Source: Paracoccaceae bacterium
Lineage (GTDB): Bacteria > Pseudomonadota > Alphaproteobacteria > Rhodobacterales > Rhodobacteraceae
Assembly: GCA_028097405.1 (NCBI GenBank)
Contig: JAOHEK010000010.1
Location: forward strand, 1-64,000
DNA length: 64,000 bases
Direction of reading: 5' to 3'
Below are positions 38,526 through 47,977 of this stretch, in pieces. Both the position numbers and the translations under genes were made by a program. The notes beneath the pieces were generated by a model. It ran no database searches, was not told where the DNA came from, and saw only the letters and a program-made list of their open reading frames with translations. Within the stretch, counting starts at the first letter, position 1. Each line of letters starts with the position of its first letter.

Positions 38526-39746
38526 ATGTCGACAGGTCATCAATTCACAAAAATTGTACTTGCTGGATTAGCAATTACCGTAGCTTTCACGGTCGGCGGC
38601 TACGGCGTTGACGTAGGGGAACAATCCGTAAGACGTGAGGCCAATACCTATACACGCCATTCTCTGACTGAGGCAGATGGCACCTTTGCTAAGACCTCTG
38701 AAGTCGGTCAAACCAGATGCAGCGTTCCCGTGTTTGTTACTCGCGAAAACGAATGCTCCGAGTATGGGCGCAATCCTAGCTTAAGTACTTTTGCGTCAAC
38801 AACTGCCTTGTCTGGGACGGATGCAGTTGAACCTGCTGATTTGCTTCTGGATGTGCCAGATATTGCATCTGTGTCAGATGAGATGTCACCGGTGGATGCC
38901 GTGACGGCAAGGATCGCATTGCGCGAAACATTTAACTACGATTTTTCGGATTTCAGCATCGAGAACGGTCGGACTGTAAATGGAAATTCCGTGTCTGATG
39001 ATCTGGTGTGGTCTACCGTAGCTTTTCGGAACTTCCCACCAGACAATAACGCTCGGGGACCTCGAACGAATAATAATCAAGAAAGCTTGACGGTCGATCC
39101 GCTTTTCGCCGGCACAACAGGCGTGCCGCTTGGCCTGAACCCATTCTCCGTGAATGCGGAAGGAAATCTGGTTATCACTGCATCAGCTCGACCGGCCGAA
39201 ATCTCTGCCGCTGAACTTGGAACACACGAAGATACCGGCCAAGAGTTTACGGTCGTATCCGGCGCTTTAACTTCGTGGCCTTCATTCAAACAACGTTACG
39301 GCTATTTCGAGTTTCGAGCGCGCATGCCTAATCGTGGTCAAGGGTCATGGCCAGCTTTATGGATGCGAGGTGACAATACAAGTGGACAATGGCCCAAAAC
39401 TGGCGAAATAGACATTCTCGAAGTTGTAGATGAAAAATTGTATCAAGTGATCCATTACGGAGAGTCAGTCAAACTGCGAGAAAATTCAGGACGTGCCCTT
39501 TCTGGATTTGACGACTTTGATAATTTCCACTCTTACGGCGTTCTTTGGACCGAAGACTATTTGGTATTTTACGTAGATCAAAAAGCCGTTCATGCTATTA
39601 AGAATACCGGGCAAATACCTGATGAACAATTCATGCTGATCACCCTTCAAGTTGGCGGCAACTGGCCCGGTTCACATGATCCGTCAGACCTTCCCTTTAC
39701 GATGGAACTTGATTACGCACGTGCATATTCGATTATGGGCAGGTGA
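38526..39746 (+). CDS. Family 16 glycoside hydrolase, ExoK-like beta-glycanase
   Basis: 406 residues. An N-terminal hydrophobic segment (ILV-rich, about 9-28) suggests export. A Ser/Thr/Asp-rich linker of about 110 residues follows with no domain. The GH16 beta-sandwich covers about 140-405: RYGYFEFRARMPNRGQGSWPALWMRG near 257-282, catalytic GEIDILEVV near 293-301 with the two glutamates of the ExDxxE motif, then FHSYGVLWTEDYLVFYVD near 336. ExoK-type enzymes trim nascent beta-glucan-type exopolysaccharide; the position in the cluster supports that role. The long linker is unusual. Confidence 0.9.
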   Translation: MSTGHQFTKIVLAGLAITVAFTVGGYGVDVGEQSVRREANTYTRHSLTEADGTFAKTSEVGQTRCSVPVFVTRENECSEYGRNPSLSTFASTTALSGTDAVEPADLLLDVPDIASVSDEMSPVDAVTARIALRETFNYDFSDFSIENGRTVNGNSVSDDLVWSTVAFRNFPPDNNARGPRTNNNQESLTVDPLFAGTTGVPLGLNPFSVNAEGNLVITASARPAEISAAELGTHEDTGQEFTVVSGALTSWPSFKQRYGYFEFRARMPNRGQGSWPALWMRGDNTSGQWPKTGEIDILEVVDEKLYQVIHYGESVKLRENSGRALSGFDDFDNFHSYGVLWTEDYLVFYVDQKAVHAIKNTGQIPDEQFMLITLQVGGNWPGSHDPSDLPFTMELDYARAYSIMGR

Positions 39747-40270
39747 CTGCGCTTCTAGTTTATTAAGACTCCGAATAAATGACGAGTGACGCGACGTATA
39801 CTTCGTCCAATGCAATTGTGGGCCAAACTTGCTTAAGCTGTGCCAAAGTTGGTTTGGTTTTGGAGATGGGTTTGATGCCGCAAAAACTTCATTTGGATAA
39901 GAATATTTGATGTATTTTGCAGGCAGAATTTCAATTCCATTAGCGCTCGAGTTCCTTCGATAAACGCAAAGGGATTTCGTGCGAGTGGATTGCGAGTGCA
40001 AGCCCAACGGCACTCGCGACTTTGCAGTTTATGAGCCTGTCCTAGATATATTGTCTATCGAGTGGAATTTCGATCTTTAGTAAGGGCATTTCGAAGCGTC
40101 GATGAGCCCTGCGGTGCATTGCCCAATTGGTCGCCAGAAAATTGAAGCCATGCATCAATGTTCCTAAGTACAACCCTGCTTCAAGGTGCAGTTGCGGCCA
40201 ACCAATCGATCCAAACGTGCTTCCAGCAAGCTTTGAAGTCGATTGGTTGGCCGCTCATGGACAACATAGA
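39747..40270. other. 524-bp gap between convergent EPS genes, possible coding relics
   Basis: No intact gene is recognised. A minus-strand frame (39684-40013) and a second minus-strand stretch without a start codon (about 40060-40253, with a segment reading GFNFLATNWAMHRRAHRRFE) have protein-like composition but match nothing I know; they may be decayed coding sequence. The gap also contains the 16-bp inverted repeat described separately. Confidence 0.35.
40194..40254. repeat. 16-bp perfect inverted repeat with 29-nt loop
   Basis: GCGGCCAACCAATCGA (40194-40209) and TCGATTGGTTGGCCGC (40239-40254) are perfect reverse complements. The right arm ends 16 bp beyond the stop of the minus-strand ExoY-type gene, so as RNA it could terminate or protect that transcript, but there is no U run and the loop is long for an intrinsic terminator. 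A mobile-element end or recombination scar is the alternative. Confidence 0.6.
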
Positions 40271-40957
40271 TCAGTAGCCGTCTCTCCGGAGTAGAAGGAC
40301 TACGACGGTCTGACATATGATCGAAAGGTCTAGACCAAATGACTGATTCCTTACGTACTCTTGGTCGATTGTAACACGCTCATCGAACGTAAACCTGTTA
40401 CGTCCAGAAACCTGCCACAGTCCAGTTATTCCCGGGCGCACCGAAAGAACCTTCGGAGCCGCGCTGCCATAGAGCTTGATTTCAGGTTCAGTGACCGGGC
40501 GAGGCCCAACAATACTCATTTCGCCGCGCAGAACGTTGATGAACTGTGGCAACTCGTCGAGGCTTGTCTTCCGTAAAAACTTGCCAATGAAACCGATGAC
40601 CCTCGGATCATCCCTAAGCTTTAGGTAGGTATTATACTCCACCCGAGCTTCCGGGTTTTCCACAAGATGTTGTGCAAGGATCGCGTCGCTGTCGCTATAC
40701 ATGGTTCTAAACTTCAAGCACTTGAACGTCTTTCCGTCCAATCCCACGCGCTCATGCGCGAACCATACCGGATCTTTGCTGCAAAGACGCAGACAGATCG
40801 CAATTACCAACATGACTACCGCCGCGCTTGCCAGAGCAAATACAGCGAAAGTTACGTCAAAACTTCTTTTAAAGCGCTTGGAGCAAAAAAAGCTCTCTCG
40901 TTGCGAATCAATTGATACCGCAACCGAATGCTCCACCGCACGGTTGAAAACCGTCAT
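40271..40957 (-). CDS. Undecaprenyl-phosphate sugar-1-phosphate transferase, ExoY-like
   Basis: Starts the EPS repeat by moving a sugar-1-phosphate onto the lipid carrier. 228 residues from the ATG at 40957 (GAGGGG box); an ATG 69 bp upstream is less likely. One N-terminal membrane helix (about 31-55) follows KRSFDVTFAVF. The catalytic domain has the WFAHERVGLDGKTFKCLKFRTM segment, RKTSLDELPQFINVLRGEMS near 141-160, VGPRPV, and RPGITGLWQVSGRN near 180-193. It is short like ExoY, without the extra N-terminal helices of WbaP/WcaJ. The sugar, usually galactose or glucose, cannot be read from sequence. Confidence 0.92.
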   Translation of the reverse strand: MTVFNRAVEHSVAVSIDSQRESFFCSKRFKRSFDVTFAVFALASAAVVMLVIAICLRLCSKDPVWFAHERVGLDGKTFKCLKFRTMYSDSDAILAQHLVENPEARVEYNTYLKLRDDPRVIGFIGKFLRKTSLDELPQFINVLRGEMSIVGPRPVTEPEIKLYGSAAPKVLSVRPGITGLWQVSGRNRFTFDERVTIDQEYVRNQSFGLDLSIICQTVVVLLLRRDGY

Positions 40958-41279
40958 ACTAGTCCCCTCGTCCCAAATAGAAGCAGTGTCTAAGCAAACT
41001 AAACAAACTGCTTTCTGAATCATCACCCAGCCACTCTTATAAATTGTGGAAGTCTTAGAGTCGACTGATTCGTTAAGGTTTACCGTTAGTTACGGCAACA
41101 GACCGCCTATTCGCCCAGAAAAGGGGCCAATATCGCCATGTTTGCGGGGTTAACGTCGCATGCCGATTAGTTTCGGAGGATTTGATTAAGCCTTCGCTTG
41201 TAGACAATTGCACCTACTTAGGAAACAATCTGTCCGTAAAGAAAGAGATTATTACTAATGCCATTCTAGGAAAATTCGT
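40958..41279. other. 322-bp divergent promoter region of exoY-like and small membrane gene
   Basis: Should contain promoters for the priming transferase (minus) and the 70-residue membrane protein (plus). It is A/T-rich around 41041-41090 and 41220-41270. Only weak dyads were noticed (for example around GTTAAGGTTTACCGTTAG near 41072). No gene. Confidence 0.5.
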
Positions 41280-41492
41280 ATGAACGGTTCTTTGTTATTA
41301 TTTCCACTAGCTTCCGCATTTTCGGCGGTTTTGGCATTCGCTTTCGGAATGGGATGGACAGTCGTTGCCGTCGCGTTTTTCGTCGTAGGCCCAGCTATAG
41401 CGATCTGTCTTTTGGCTCTTTTGGTCAGGGAGCCGAATCGGGAAAGTCGTGTGGTCGACCGCCGGATCGAGGCACAAGATGGACCGAACTGA
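41280..41492 (+). CDS. Small two-helix membrane protein in EPS cluster
   Basis: 70 residues with two hydrophobic segments at about 4-23 and 25-49 and a charged tail (REPNRESRVVDRRIEAQ). AGGAAAA lies before the ATG, a convincing ribosome binding site, which separates it from chance frames around it. Small membrane proteins such as ExoX tune ExoY activity in rhizobia; this one sits opposite the ExoY-like gene, but its sequence is too generic to claim that role. Confidence 0.6.
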   Translation: MNGSLLLFPLASAFSAVLAFAFGMGWTVVAVAFFVVGPAIAICLLALLVREPNRESRVVDRRIEAQDGPN

Positions 41493-42056
41493 TCAGGGTG
41501 AGCGGATCAAACGAATTTTAAGGCACCAGAATACTAACAATGTCGCATAAATGTATGGGCTGGTCCTAGCCCGTTTTCATCAACATATGAGTTGTGGATG
41601 TGACCGACGCGTTGCATTCGGTGTTGCTTGAGTTAGGTTGTGACCAAGTTCAAGTTGATGTCGTTCAACAGCTACGCTTACGTCGCGAAAATCGAATGAG
41701 TTACGTCTGTGGCAAACATCGCGCGTTATGGTCACCCGCCAAGAGCTCTCTAGATTTAGGATGCGCGGATCAATTATGTGGCGCGTGTGAATTGATCGTG
41801 TGTTTGTCGATAATCTGGCCGCTAGTCGGTCATTGTCTACCATTGGCATTGCTCAAATCAACGTCCGGTGGTGTATCGACTGTAACACCTTGAGATCTAA
41901 ATGGCTTCGCTGTACCCCCCATGTTCCGCATGATGGCGTTAGACAACGCGTACTTGCGGTTCTTTTGGTGGCTGTTCTGACTGCAAGAAGCTGGACTAAG
42001 TGTCGATCGAATAGCTTCGACTTCTGAAGTGTGTTTAGGTGTGTGGAACTGAGGTT
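41493..42056. other. 564-bp region without a recognised gene
   Basis: Lies upstream of the ExoL-like gene. Two frames of 90-99 codons overlap on opposite strands (41594-41893 plus, 41580-41849 minus), neither with a ribosome binding site or known motif. An inverted repeat GATCAATT (41768-41775) / AATTGATC (41790-41797) with a 14-nt loop is present. It may be promoter plus decayed sequence. Confidence 0.4.
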
Positions 42057-43211
42057 ATGGGCGAAAAATTGACTTCAATTTTGGTGTTTGGCTTTGATAT
42101 CTCGGAATCCTCGCAGATCCGTCGTATACGTCTTATGCAGACTGCTGGGTTTGATGTGTCTTCCGCCGCTATGCGACGTGACAACATGAACCTTGATTTT
42201 GTTCCAGATTGGCCAAATATTGAACTTGCACAGGCTGGCAATGCTAAGATGCTAAATCGCCTGGTCGCAATTTTGAAATCCTCTAAGACCATGCTGGCTC
42301 ATCGGAGCATGGTCCGTGACAGCGATGTCGTCTGGGCACGGAACTTCGACATGTTGGTGATTGCCTGGCTCTGTCGTGTGGCATCCCGTTCTTCGAAGAC
42401 GCGCCAAACCTTCGTTTACGAATGCCTCGATATCCACTCGCTCTTTACTCGAACCGACTGGATCGGGCGCGCAATGCGTGCCGTTGAGCGTTTATTGCTC
42501 CGGCAGATTGATCTTCTGGTCGTTTCGTCGCCCGGATTTATGCAAAATTATTTTGAACCCCACCAAGGGTATGACCGGCCAAGCGCTCTGATTGAAAACA
42601 AAATCAGCTTTCGTGGTGAGGCGCCGAAACGGCCACCCGCACGGCCTGAGAAAGCCAAAACCAGCGTTCCAGTCGTGGGATGGGTTGGTACCCTTAGATG
42701 CCCCGCAAGCTTTGAATTGTTACTTGGATTGGCGAGCGAGATGAAAGATACCGTGCGAATTCGCATGGCGGGCATCGTTCATGAACATATGCTGACCGCA
42801 TTTCGTGAACGAATTCAGGAGTTTGAAAACATTGAATTTTTGGGCGCATATGACTATCCAATGGGGCTCACTGAAATCTATCGGAACTGCGACTTTGTCT
42901 GGTCGCAGGATCTTTGGCAAATGGGTGCAAATTCTGACTGGCTGCTTCCTAATCGCATCTATGAAGCGTCTTGGAACGGATGTCCGTCAATCGCGCTGGA
43001 AACCACGGAGACAGGCCATTATATCAGGGAAAATGAAATGGGCTTTGTGCTTTCTAAACCGACGGTTGGTTGTTTGATGGAATGTATCTCAAAAAACTGG
43101 CCCGGCGCAGCAGTAGAAATGTCGAACCAGCTATTATCACGTGACCGCGCGGCCTTTGAACAAAACGGATCAGACATAATTCGTGCGTTACAGATGGCAG
43201 AGTCGAAATGA
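42057..43211 (+). CDS. Glycosyltransferase, ExoL-like / GT4-type
   Basis: 384 residues from the ATG at 42057 with GAGGT before it. Two Rossmann-like halves: N-terminal acceptor domain with VVWARNFDMLVIAWL near 88 and VYECLDIHSLFTR near 122, then a nucleotide-sugar domain from about 205 (PVVGWVGTLRCPASFELLLGL) to LPNRIYEASWNGCPSIALETTETGHYI near 302-328, where the glutamate of the E-x7-E-like signature falls. This layout matches GT-B enzymes such as ExoL of succinoglycan synthesis. It is 19 bp before the chain-length kinase gene. Confidence 0.82.
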   Translation: MGEKLTSILVFGFDISESSQIRRIRLMQTAGFDVSSAAMRRDNMNLDFVPDWPNIELAQAGNAKMLNRLVAILKSSKTMLAHRSMVRDSDVVWARNFDMLVIAWLCRVASRSSKTRQTFVYECLDIHSLFTRTDWIGRAMRAVERLLLRQIDLLVVSSPGFMQNYFEPHQGYDRPSALIENKISFRGEAPKRPPARPEKAKTSVPVVGWVGTLRCPASFELLLGLASEMKDTVRIRMAGIVHEHMLTAFRERIQEFENIEFLGAYDYPMGLTEIYRNCDFVWSQDLWQMGANSDWLLPNRIYEASWNGCPSIALETTETGHYIRENEMGFVLSKPTVGCLMECISKNWPGAAVEMSNQLLSRDRAAFEQNGSDIIRALQMAESK

Positions 43212-43230
43212 ACTTTCAGGGGGGTGACAT

Positions 43231-45390
43231 ATGACGATCGAACGCCCGCATATGACGCTGCGATCCAAGGATGGCGAAAGGCTGTCTGAGCGGCCCAGTC
43301 AACCACAAGTCTCCGAAATCCTCTGGGACATTGGAACGGCTATACTTCGAAGCCGCTTCTTGGTGATGCTTTGTGTAATTCTGACGACCGCTCTTGGGTT
43401 GCTCGCAGGACAAGTTTTAGCCCCTAAATACGAGGCATTCGGACGCTTGGTCATTGATCAGTCGATCAATGCCCCAAGTTCAGACTCTCGCGGGTTCAAT
43501 CCGCTTGGAGACTCCATGATTATCGACAGCGAGGTCGAGAGTATTCACTCGCGCGATCTTCTGTTGAAGTTGGGTGAAAGCCTCTTCGATGCTGGTATTG
43601 ACGCAGACTTTTCGATCAGCCCAGAAGACGACTTTATTGTGCGCGAGGAAGCTATCGATGCGCTGACCGATGCGCTCGAAGTAGAACGGGTCAATTCCAC
43701 GTTCGTGGTCGACATCCGTTTTGAAGCGGATATGCCCGAAGTTGCGGCAGCTGTGGTCAATCAGTTGATGGAAGAGTTCCGTCTTGCGCGCGAAGAGGTT
43801 CTGGCTACCTATCTTGACGGGGCCGGTAACTTGCTCCAAGCGCAGATCGATTCATCGGATGCTGAAGTTGCTAAAGCTGAACGGCGCATCGAGGAGTTCC
43901 GAACACAGTTCCAAGTCGAAAGCAACGACGGGCGTGGGATGCTTGAGGGGGAGATCGCCGATACAGACGAAGATCTCTTGCGCATTGAAGCTGTCATTCA
44001 GGAACTCGACGACCAGATCAACGCAATCGACAATGCCGTTGTTAATGTGGAAGCCTTGACGCTCGCAAAATTGGACGACCTCGCCTCTGCCACCGATGTT
44101 GAAGCCGGCCCATTGCGATCACGCGTTATCGACCTTCAGGATTTGGTCGCGAGCGACGGCAGTTCTACGGTCCGAGAAGCCTTAAGTACTGAAATCGCGA
44201 CTCAGCTGGGCGCCTATTCATCCCGTCTTAAAGCTCGGCGCGACGCGGTTTTGCCGTCAGCCGAGGCTCTTGAACGGAGACGCGGTTATCTTTCTTCTGA
44301 GCTTTCGGAACGTAGAAATAATTTGGTAGATATGCGCGGGCTTGAGCGGCAAGCGCGCGCGCTTGAGTCGCGCCATATCGCTCTCCTTGCCCAGTTGCAG
44401 GATACACGGCAAGCCTCGACGCTACTAAACCCGGTCCGAGTACTTCAAGCTGCGGTACCACCTTTAGAGCCCTCAAGTATGAGCCCGAAAATGCTGTTGG
44501 CCATATCGATTTTGTTGGGCTTGATGGCGGGTATTGGATTTGCGTTATTGCGTGAACAAGTCGACAGCAGTTTTCGAAGCTCCCGCCAATTGGAAGAAAT
44601 CACTGGAACGAAGTACCTGGGTGCCGTCCCGGTCATCCGGCCGACTAGAATCAAGCGTATTCCTGTGATCGAGGGTCTGGACCAGACGCATTTGAAGCGT
44701 TTCGACAAGAAAGAGTTGATAAAGCTAAGCTTTGCCGCGAGATATCCGGATTCACGCTTCGCCAAGACCGTCGATCGTTCAATATTCGAGATTGAGACAA
44801 CATGTGGAGCGCCCGCTAACGTGGCAATTCTTTCGTGTGTGGGCGACGAGGGTAAAACTCTTTTCGTATGTAATCTTGGATTTTCTTTGGGGAAGCGAGG
44901 GCGCCGCGTTCTGATAGCCGATCTCGACAAAAAAAATCGTGGCCTTAGCAAGGTGATCGGCAATATCGGGTTTCCCGTAGAAACCGAATTTGATGCCGAA
45001 CTTAGCGAAGTAGGGGCGGAGTATCGTGAGATTACGCCAAATCTCTACGCTGTTTGTTTCAAGGGGGATGGACCGAGAAACACCAGTAAATTGCTTCCTC
45101 TGATACAAAGACTTCAGGAGGCACAGTCCGAACCGTTCGACTTCACGATCCTAGACACACCACCGATTGCGTATCTACCTGAGACCCTTGAGTTTGCGCG
45201 ATTTAGTGACGCGTCAATCATGGTTGTGCGTTGGGGCAGGACTCGAAAAGGGCTTGCCTCGCGTCTCTTGAACCAGAACCGTGCAGCGTTACCATCGCTT
45301 ATCGGCGCAGTCATGTCGCAAACGGATTCCGCATTGTTTGACCGCTACGAACATCTTCCCGACAGCCAGCATTACTACGTCGAACCGTGA
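43231..45390 (+). CDS. Polysaccharide chain-length protein / tyrosine autokinase, ExoP/Wzc-like
   Basis: 719 residues. A Wzz domain with first membrane helix near 45-67 is followed by a long coiled-coil periplasmic part (about 170-400), the second helix after PPLEPSSMSPKMLLAISILLGLMAG near 407-430, and a cytosolic BY-kinase domain. Walker A is GDEGKT at 538-543, Walker A' RVLIADLDKK near 563, and TILDTPPIAYLPE near 638 is Walker B. The tail ends with RYEHLPDSQHYYVEP, a small tyrosine cluster that may be phosphorylated. The Walker A lacks the usual proline and serine. It controls polymer length and export with the Wzy and Wzx proteins encoded nearby. Confidence 0.92.
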   Translation: MTIERPHMTLRSKDGERLSERPSQPQVSEILWDIGTAILRSRFLVMLCVILTTALGLLAGQVLAPKYEAFGRLVIDQSINAPSSDSRGFNPLGDSMIIDSEVESIHSRDLLLKLGESLFDAGIDADFSISPEDDFIVREEAIDALTDALEVERVNSTFVVDIRFEADMPEVAAAVVNQLMEEFRLAREEVLATYLDGAGNLLQAQIDSSDAEVAKAERRIEEFRTQFQVESNDGRGMLEGEIADTDEDLLRIEAVIQELDDQINAIDNAVVNVEALTLAKLDDLASATDVEAGPLRSRVIDLQDLVASDGSSTVREALSTEIATQLGAYSSRLKARRDAVLPSAEALERRRGYLSSELSERRNNLVDMRGLERQARALESRHIALLAQLQDTRQASTLLNPVRVLQAAVPPLEPSSMSPKMLLAISILLGLMAGIGFALLREQVDSSFRSSRQLEEITGTKYLGAVPVIRPTRIKRIPVIEGLDQTHLKRFDKKELIKLSFAARYPDSRFAKTVDRSIFEIETTCGAPANVAILSCVGDEGKTLFVCNLGFSLGKRGRRVLIADLDKKNRGLSKVIGNIGFPVETEFDAELSEVGAEYREITPNLYAVCFKGDGPRNTSKLLPLIQRLQEAQSEPFDFTILDTPPIAYLPETLEFARFSDASIMVVRWGRTRKGLASRLLNQNRAALPSLIGAVMSQTDSALFDRYEHLPDSQHYYVEP

Positions 45391-45397
45391 CTGATTG

Positions 45398-46669
45398 ATG
45401 GCGACTTACTTGGATATTAACCCAAGCGACGATGTCCTCAATCCGCGAACGACCTTGCCGGTTGGGCGAGTTGATGTCGCCTTTCGTTATATGGCGGTCT
45501 TTGCAGGGATGGCGGCCTTTGGTAGCACCGGCGTACCGTCGTTGCTTTGGGCCCTCATCTACTTGATGACCCTTATGTTTGTGGCCCTTCGCTTCAGTGT
45601 TATGTTGCCAGTGATCACTCGGAATACACCTCTTATTCTCTTTCCAATTATGTGTTGGGTATCCGTACTCTGGAGCGTGGACCGAGGATCGACCATCACC
45701 TATTCGGTTATGCTAACGGTGACATATCTGGCGGCGCTACAGATTGGCATGACGACCTCACCTCGAAAAGTTCTGCGGACCGTCAGCCTTGTTTTGATTT
45801 TTGGAATGTTATGTTCTGCGGTGAATTACTTCGAAATTTTCTCAAACCCCTGGGATCATCGTGGAAATTTCCAAGGTGTTTATGCTTCGAAAAATACGAT
45901 CGGACATGTGATGGTCCTACTAATTCTAATCTCTCTATATGAGATTTTTCGACTAAGGTCTGGCCGCTTTGGAACGCGATTGTTATGGATCTTAGTCGCC
46001 GCGGTGGCCGGCGTTCAAGTTTTGTTGGCGGACTCGGCAGCCTCTCTCGCGACAGGATTCCTGTTCGGAAGCATGCTGGTCATTTCGCTCTTTGCTCTTA
46101 GGATTGGCTTTCGACCCCTCTTCGTTGCAGGTGCCACTCTTTTGTTGGCAAGCGGATTTCTTCTCGCGCTGGCGATAATCCAGACTCCACTAAATGAGCT
46201 CTTTTTTGACCTTCTCCAACGTGACGCGACTATGACTGGCCGCACGGTTATCTGGGATGTCGGGTGGACCACTTATGCTGAGCGCCCGTTGCTAGGATAC
46301 GGCGCCAACACCTTTTGGGGCTGGGGTCGAACCGCCAACATCGTCGCGATCCTGCAAGCCCAGTATGGTGAAGGTATGCATGGCTTTCACAATTTGATAA
46401 TCGAGATTCTTGTTATGGTTGGACCAATAGGATTGGCAGCGTTCGCCATAGGTTTTCTATTCATGTTCTATCGTGCGATATCGGCACTTTCTGGTCTAGA
46501 TCCAGAGATCGCTTTACTTACTCTCGCTATTCTTGGATTCTTACTGGTGATCGCGATGATTGATATCGCTCTGTACAAAGAACATTCCTTGATGACGATG
46601 CTGCCGATCATCTTGTGTGTGTCGCTTGGTGAAATGCGAGAACGAGAAAGTAGAAGCCGGTCGTTGTAA
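45398..46669 (+). CDS. Wzy/O-antigen-ligase-like polymerase, ExoQ-like
   Basis: 423 residues with about eleven hydrophobic spans. The Wzy_C-type region is marked by FEIFSNPWDHRGNFQGVYASKNTIGHVMV near 146-174 and MTGRTVIWDVGWTTYAERPLLGYGANTFW near 287-315, whose R and the following long periplasmic loop ending in FHNLIIEIL are family features. It should link repeat units in the periplasm. The ATG lies 7 bp after the kinase gene; a TTG just upstream is not preferred. Confidence 0.88.
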   Translation: MATYLDINPSDDVLNPRTTLPVGRVDVAFRYMAVFAGMAAFGSTGVPSLLWALIYLMTLMFVALRFSVMLPVITRNTPLILFPIMCWVSVLWSVDRGSTITYSVMLTVTYLAALQIGMTTSPRKVLRTVSLVLIFGMLCSAVNYFEIFSNPWDHRGNFQGVYASKNTIGHVMVLLILISLYEIFRLRSGRFGTRLLWILVAAVAGVQVLLADSAASLATGFLFGSMLVISLFALRIGFRPLFVAGATLLLASGFLLALAIIQTPLNELFFDLLQRDATMTGRTVIWDVGWTTYAERPLLGYGANTFWGWGRTANIVAILQAQYGEGMHGFHNLIIEILVMVGPIGLAAFAIGFLFMFYRAISALSGLDPEIALLTLAILGFLLVIAMIDIALYKEHSLMTMLPIILCVSLGEMRERESRSRSL

Positions 46670-46696
46670 CGCCATTGCCAATGGTATGCTAAAATA

Positions 46697-47536
46697 ATGC
46701 AAAAAACTGAAAATCCTGATTTTACCTTGACCAAAAAATTGGGGCGTTTCGCGCTTCGGTTTGCTCGGACGCCTTTCGGGCCGCCAAAGAGAAAATTCTG
46801 CTTTGTACACGTTCCGAAATGTGGCGGTAACTCTGTGGCAATTGCCTTTATAAATCGTATACCATTAATGCAGGATTCGACTTGGGTCCCTGTCGTTGAA
46901 ACGAGGCGTGCCCTATCAGTTGCTTATCTGGGTCATATGGATGAAAATAAATTCCACGATGACGGGCCTAATTGCGCAAAGGTCTATGAGTTGCGTCGCC
47001 AGATCGCCACGATGGGGATGGATCTTGGTCACTATTTCGTTGGCGGTCATTTTCTCTTCGACTCTGCCAGCTATGAGATTTTTTCTGACGAATATGCTTG
47101 GGTCACCATTTTACGAGATCCCGTATCGCGGTTGATTTCCCATTATCGTGAAGAAGTTCGATCAGGCTTTATCGACTTTTCGCTGGAAGATTATCTAGAC
47201 ACCTATACGGCAAAGATGCATGCCACTATGATCACGCGCTACATGGCGGGATGGTTGGATAATTCGCTTGCACCCGACGAGATCGCAAAGAATCTTGCAC
47301 TTCAAAATCTAAAGAAATTTTCGGCGATCGGATTTCTTGATGACCTTGCTCCATTCAAAGAAAGGGTATCAAATATTTCAGGCAAGTCTTTTTCGCTTGG
47401 ACATTCTCGCGCCGGAATTGCCATCAAGCCGGATGTTAGTGATCAAACTCTTGCTCGGATTCGCAAATTGTGCCAATCTGATTCAGAAGTCTACGAGCAT
47501 GCAAGAGCGCTGCGTTTAGAAACACTAAGCCAATGA
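46697..47536 (+). CDS. Sulfotransferase family 2-type protein
   Basis: 279 residues. The PAPS 5'-phosphosulfate loop is HVPKCGGNS at 38-46, and the 3'-phosphate loop is LRDPVSRLISHY near 138-149; EYAWVTIL before it forms the usual strand. This fold includes carbohydrate sulfotransferases. Together with its position between the polymerase and the phosphoglycerol transferase-like gene it suggests sulfation of the EPS, which is inference. No signal peptide, so it would act in the cytoplasm on lipid-linked precursors. No clear ribosome binding site. Confidence 0.85.
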   Translation: MQKTENPDFTLTKKLGRFALRFARTPFGPPKRKFCFVHVPKCGGNSVAIAFINRIPLMQDSTWVPVVETRRALSVAYLGHMDENKFHDDGPNCAKVYELRRQIATMGMDLGHYFVGGHFLFDSASYEIFSDEYAWVTILRDPVSRLISHYREEVRSGFIDFSLEDYLDTYTAKMHATMITRYMAGWLDNSLAPDEIAKNLALQNLKKFSAIGFLDDLAPFKERVSNISGKSFSLGHSRAGIAIKPDVSDQTLARIRKLCQSDSEVYEHARALRLETLSQ

Positions 47537-47977
47537 CTTATGATCTGAGACCAAACTCTCCATCAGTCTTTTGGCGAACCTGATTTATATTTTCGCCTTT
47601 TACAGCCAGCTTCCGCAACGTCATTCTGGCTACAATCTCGTTGGTTTTGAATTTATCCAGTGACGACTGCAGTCGTTTGTGTGGTGGCGGTTGCCCCATT
47701 GTTTAATCAAAATTTGTGGGACCAGAAGAGTGAAGACGACGTCGCAATTTAATAGCTTGCAGCAGAGCCGGAGCAAGCCTGTTGACGGCCTTGGCAAGAT
47801 GCTGCACAGCAGTTCAATCGGATCGGGAGAAAACAAATTTTACGAGGCCTACTATTTGATATTGTTCGAACGGGCCCGATTGTACTGTGTCTCTATGTCT
47901 CGGGACTTGTCCTTTATTCAAGTCTGTTCGTCGCATCTGCGAGCCAAGCTGTATTTTCTCATTTCGTAAAAGTTTCT
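47537..47977 (+). other. 441-bp stretch containing a probable missing 5' end of the next gene
   Basis: From 47786 to 47977 the frame of the downstream LTA-synthase-like gene stays open for 64 codons. It encodes a convincing membrane helix (IVLCLYVSGLVLYSSLFVA), yet contains no ATG, GTG or TTG. A different frame, open from a GTG at 47730, overlaps it. Either a frameshift near the A-rich 47826-47838 joins the two, or a rare start codon is used. Upstream, 47537-47729 shows nothing recognisable. Confidence 0.5.

Noticed and set aside
39684-40013. 109-codon minus-strand frame after the GH16 gene
   Set aside because: It overlaps the 3' end of GH16 antisense and has no family match or start signal; at most a relic, noted in the gap entry.
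41580-41893. Two overlapping 90-99 codon frames on opposite strands
   Set aside because: No ribosome binding site, no motif, and each is antisense to the other; open frames of this length are common by chance.
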